Origin: Vitis vinifera
Lineage: Eukaryota > Streptophyta > Magnoliopsida > Vitales > Vitaceae
Length of the DNA stretch: 64,000 nucleotides
NCBI RefSeq assembly: GCF_030704535.1
Contig: NC_081817.1
Span: forward strand, 2,185,001 to 2,249,000
Reading direction: 5' to 3'
The translations under genes and the position numbers were made by a program. This document shows, one piece after another, positions 62,981-64,000 of this stretch (position 1 is its first letter; every line of letters starts with the position of its first letter). A model generated the notes under the pieces. It made no database searches, was not told the DNA's origin, and saw nothing but the letters and a program-made list of their open reading frames with translations.

Positions 62981-63523
62981 GTTGGGACGTCATTTGTTTT
63001 GAGTATATTTGGCTCTGTGCCAGTCAAGGGCGTCACAGAGTGGCCTCCCCAGGATTCGAACTCGGGACCTTAACCCTGGCAGTTGCCCTCCTGGTACCAT
63101 CTGGGCTACTAGCCCAGATGGTACCAGGAGGGCACACTCAAGCACCTTAAGGCTTGGTCTTGAGTTCGAATCCTAGGGACGTCACCCCAAGGGTCAAATA
63201 AACAAATGGCCCCATAAGACTTTGCGCTGCTGGCCCATTCCGACTGTGATGCCCCTGACTGGCACAGTTCGGTGGTACGGCTGGCACCAGAGCAAAAAAG
63301 GCCGACGTTTATGTTGGGACGTCATTTGTTTTGAGTATATTTGGCTCTGTGCCAGTCAAGGGCGTCACAGAGTGGCCTCCCCAGGATTCGAATAGTAGCC
63401 CAGATGATACCAGGAGGGCAACTGCCAGGGTTAAGGTCCCGAGTTCGAATCCTGGGGAGGCCACTCTGTGACGCCCTTGACTGGCACAGAGCCAAATATA
63501 CTCAAAACAAATGACGTCCCAAC
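62981..63523. mobile_element. Head-to-head cluster of tRNA-derived SINE-like units
   Basis: Four alternating units: minus 62981-63109, plus 63110-about 63310, minus 63313-63392 (truncated), plus 63393-63523. Units carry a polymerase III A-box-like TAGCCCAGATGGTACCAGG and a B box GTTCGAATCC about 47 bp apart (63396 and 63443 in the last unit), as in tRNA-derived SINEs. They end in a shared tail (CACAGAGCCAAATATACTC … GACGTCCCAAC). The outermost units are near-perfect inverted copies, so the whole block could fold into one hairpin. AGTATC flanks both ends as a possible short target duplication. Unit 2 is much more diverged and contains an unrelated internal part. Confidence 0.65.
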
Positions 63524-64000
63524 AGTATCCTTTTAGTTAAAAAGGTATCATCTATATTTGAAACATTGGTATTATATTTTTCAAAAAAACAGAAAATTTG
63601 ATCATGCGGAGAATTCCAACCATTCTTTCATCATTTATATATATATTTCGATCCAAAGTCATTATATTAACGATATCGTAATCTCCATTTTATAATGTTG
63701 TGATAATTCATTTGTGATTCCCAATTTAACTCTCATCTAATATAAACTGAATACAAAATTAAATGGTTGTAATATTAACTCTAACAAGTTAATTGTGTCA
63801 TATATTTATTTAAAATTTGAGTCATTTTCCACAATAATCCTAAATACTTTTGTTACATATGAGACCACGTTCAACAATCCAAGTGTCATACTATGTGTCT
63901 TAATGTATATCATTAAAATGTTTAAAGGTTATTTTATGTAACGGCGGCTTTAGAAATTACATAGAGTTTGTTTGACATTTGTTTTTAAGAACAATTTTCT
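63524..64000. other. Intergenic to window end, nothing recognised
   Basis: AT-rich, no open frame of note. The last bases (TTTGTTTGACATTTGTTTTTAAGAAC) may begin another MITE-like end. Confidence 0.4.

Noticed and set aside
63396-63470. Genuine tRNA gene
   Set aside because: A and B boxes are present, but no complete cloverleaf with acceptor and anticodon stems could be drawn.

Overview
The window is plant nuclear DNA: AT-rich, with long intergenic stretches and intron-containing genes. It carries a cytosolic ribosomal protein gene, EXO70, KCS and ITN1-like families, and a U5 snRNA gene with a plant-type USE + TATA promoter. A woody eudicot such as grapevine fits the protein sequences and repeat style, but that is inference. 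No bacterial, organellar or viral gene block was seen.

Layout, left to right. 1-5.2 kb is mostly repeat-derived, with one weak coding-like exon near 151-318. 5.2-11.4 kb holds an ITN1-type ankyrin/PGG membrane protein gene (minus strand, four coding exons). At 12.76-12.88 kb lies a U5 spliceosomal snRNA gene (minus). At 14.5-14.8 kb there is an unrecognised reading frame with one in-frame stop. At 17.3-18.7 kb and 36.3-37.7 kb lie two intronless, paralogous 3-ketoacyl-CoA synthase genes, both minus and both 460 codons. The 17.6 kb between them is an archive of transposon insertions: a 2.73 kb fold-back element packed with a 31-bp self-complementary module, a 1.69 kb Mutator-like element, and two copies of a roughly 1 kb long-TIR family, one nested inside a hAT-like element.

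Farther right are a decayed Ty1/copia fragment (39.1-39.7 kb), a pectate-lyase-family gene (plus, five exons, 40.1-42.9 kb), an intronless EXO70 gene convergent to it (44.4-46.3 kb), a 5'-truncated LINE with a perfect 15-bp target duplication (47.9-48.3 kb), a 169-bp tandem duplication (48.5-48.8 kb), the ribosomal protein L35/uL29 gene (55.7-57.3 kb, minus, four exons) and a terminal gene-poor stretch. That stretch contains MITE-like elements and a 543-bp head-to-head cluster of tRNA-derived SINE-like units (63.0-63.5 kb).

The genes do not form one pathway. The two KCS genes are a local duplicate pair for very-long-chain fatty acid elongation; the rest are independent housekeeping, trafficking, cell-wall or stress-type genes. 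The most unusual object is the 20.07-22.80 kb fold-back element: palindromes inside a palindrome, with about 15 near-complete copies of the same 31-bp hairpin module, bounded by a 10-bp target-site duplication.
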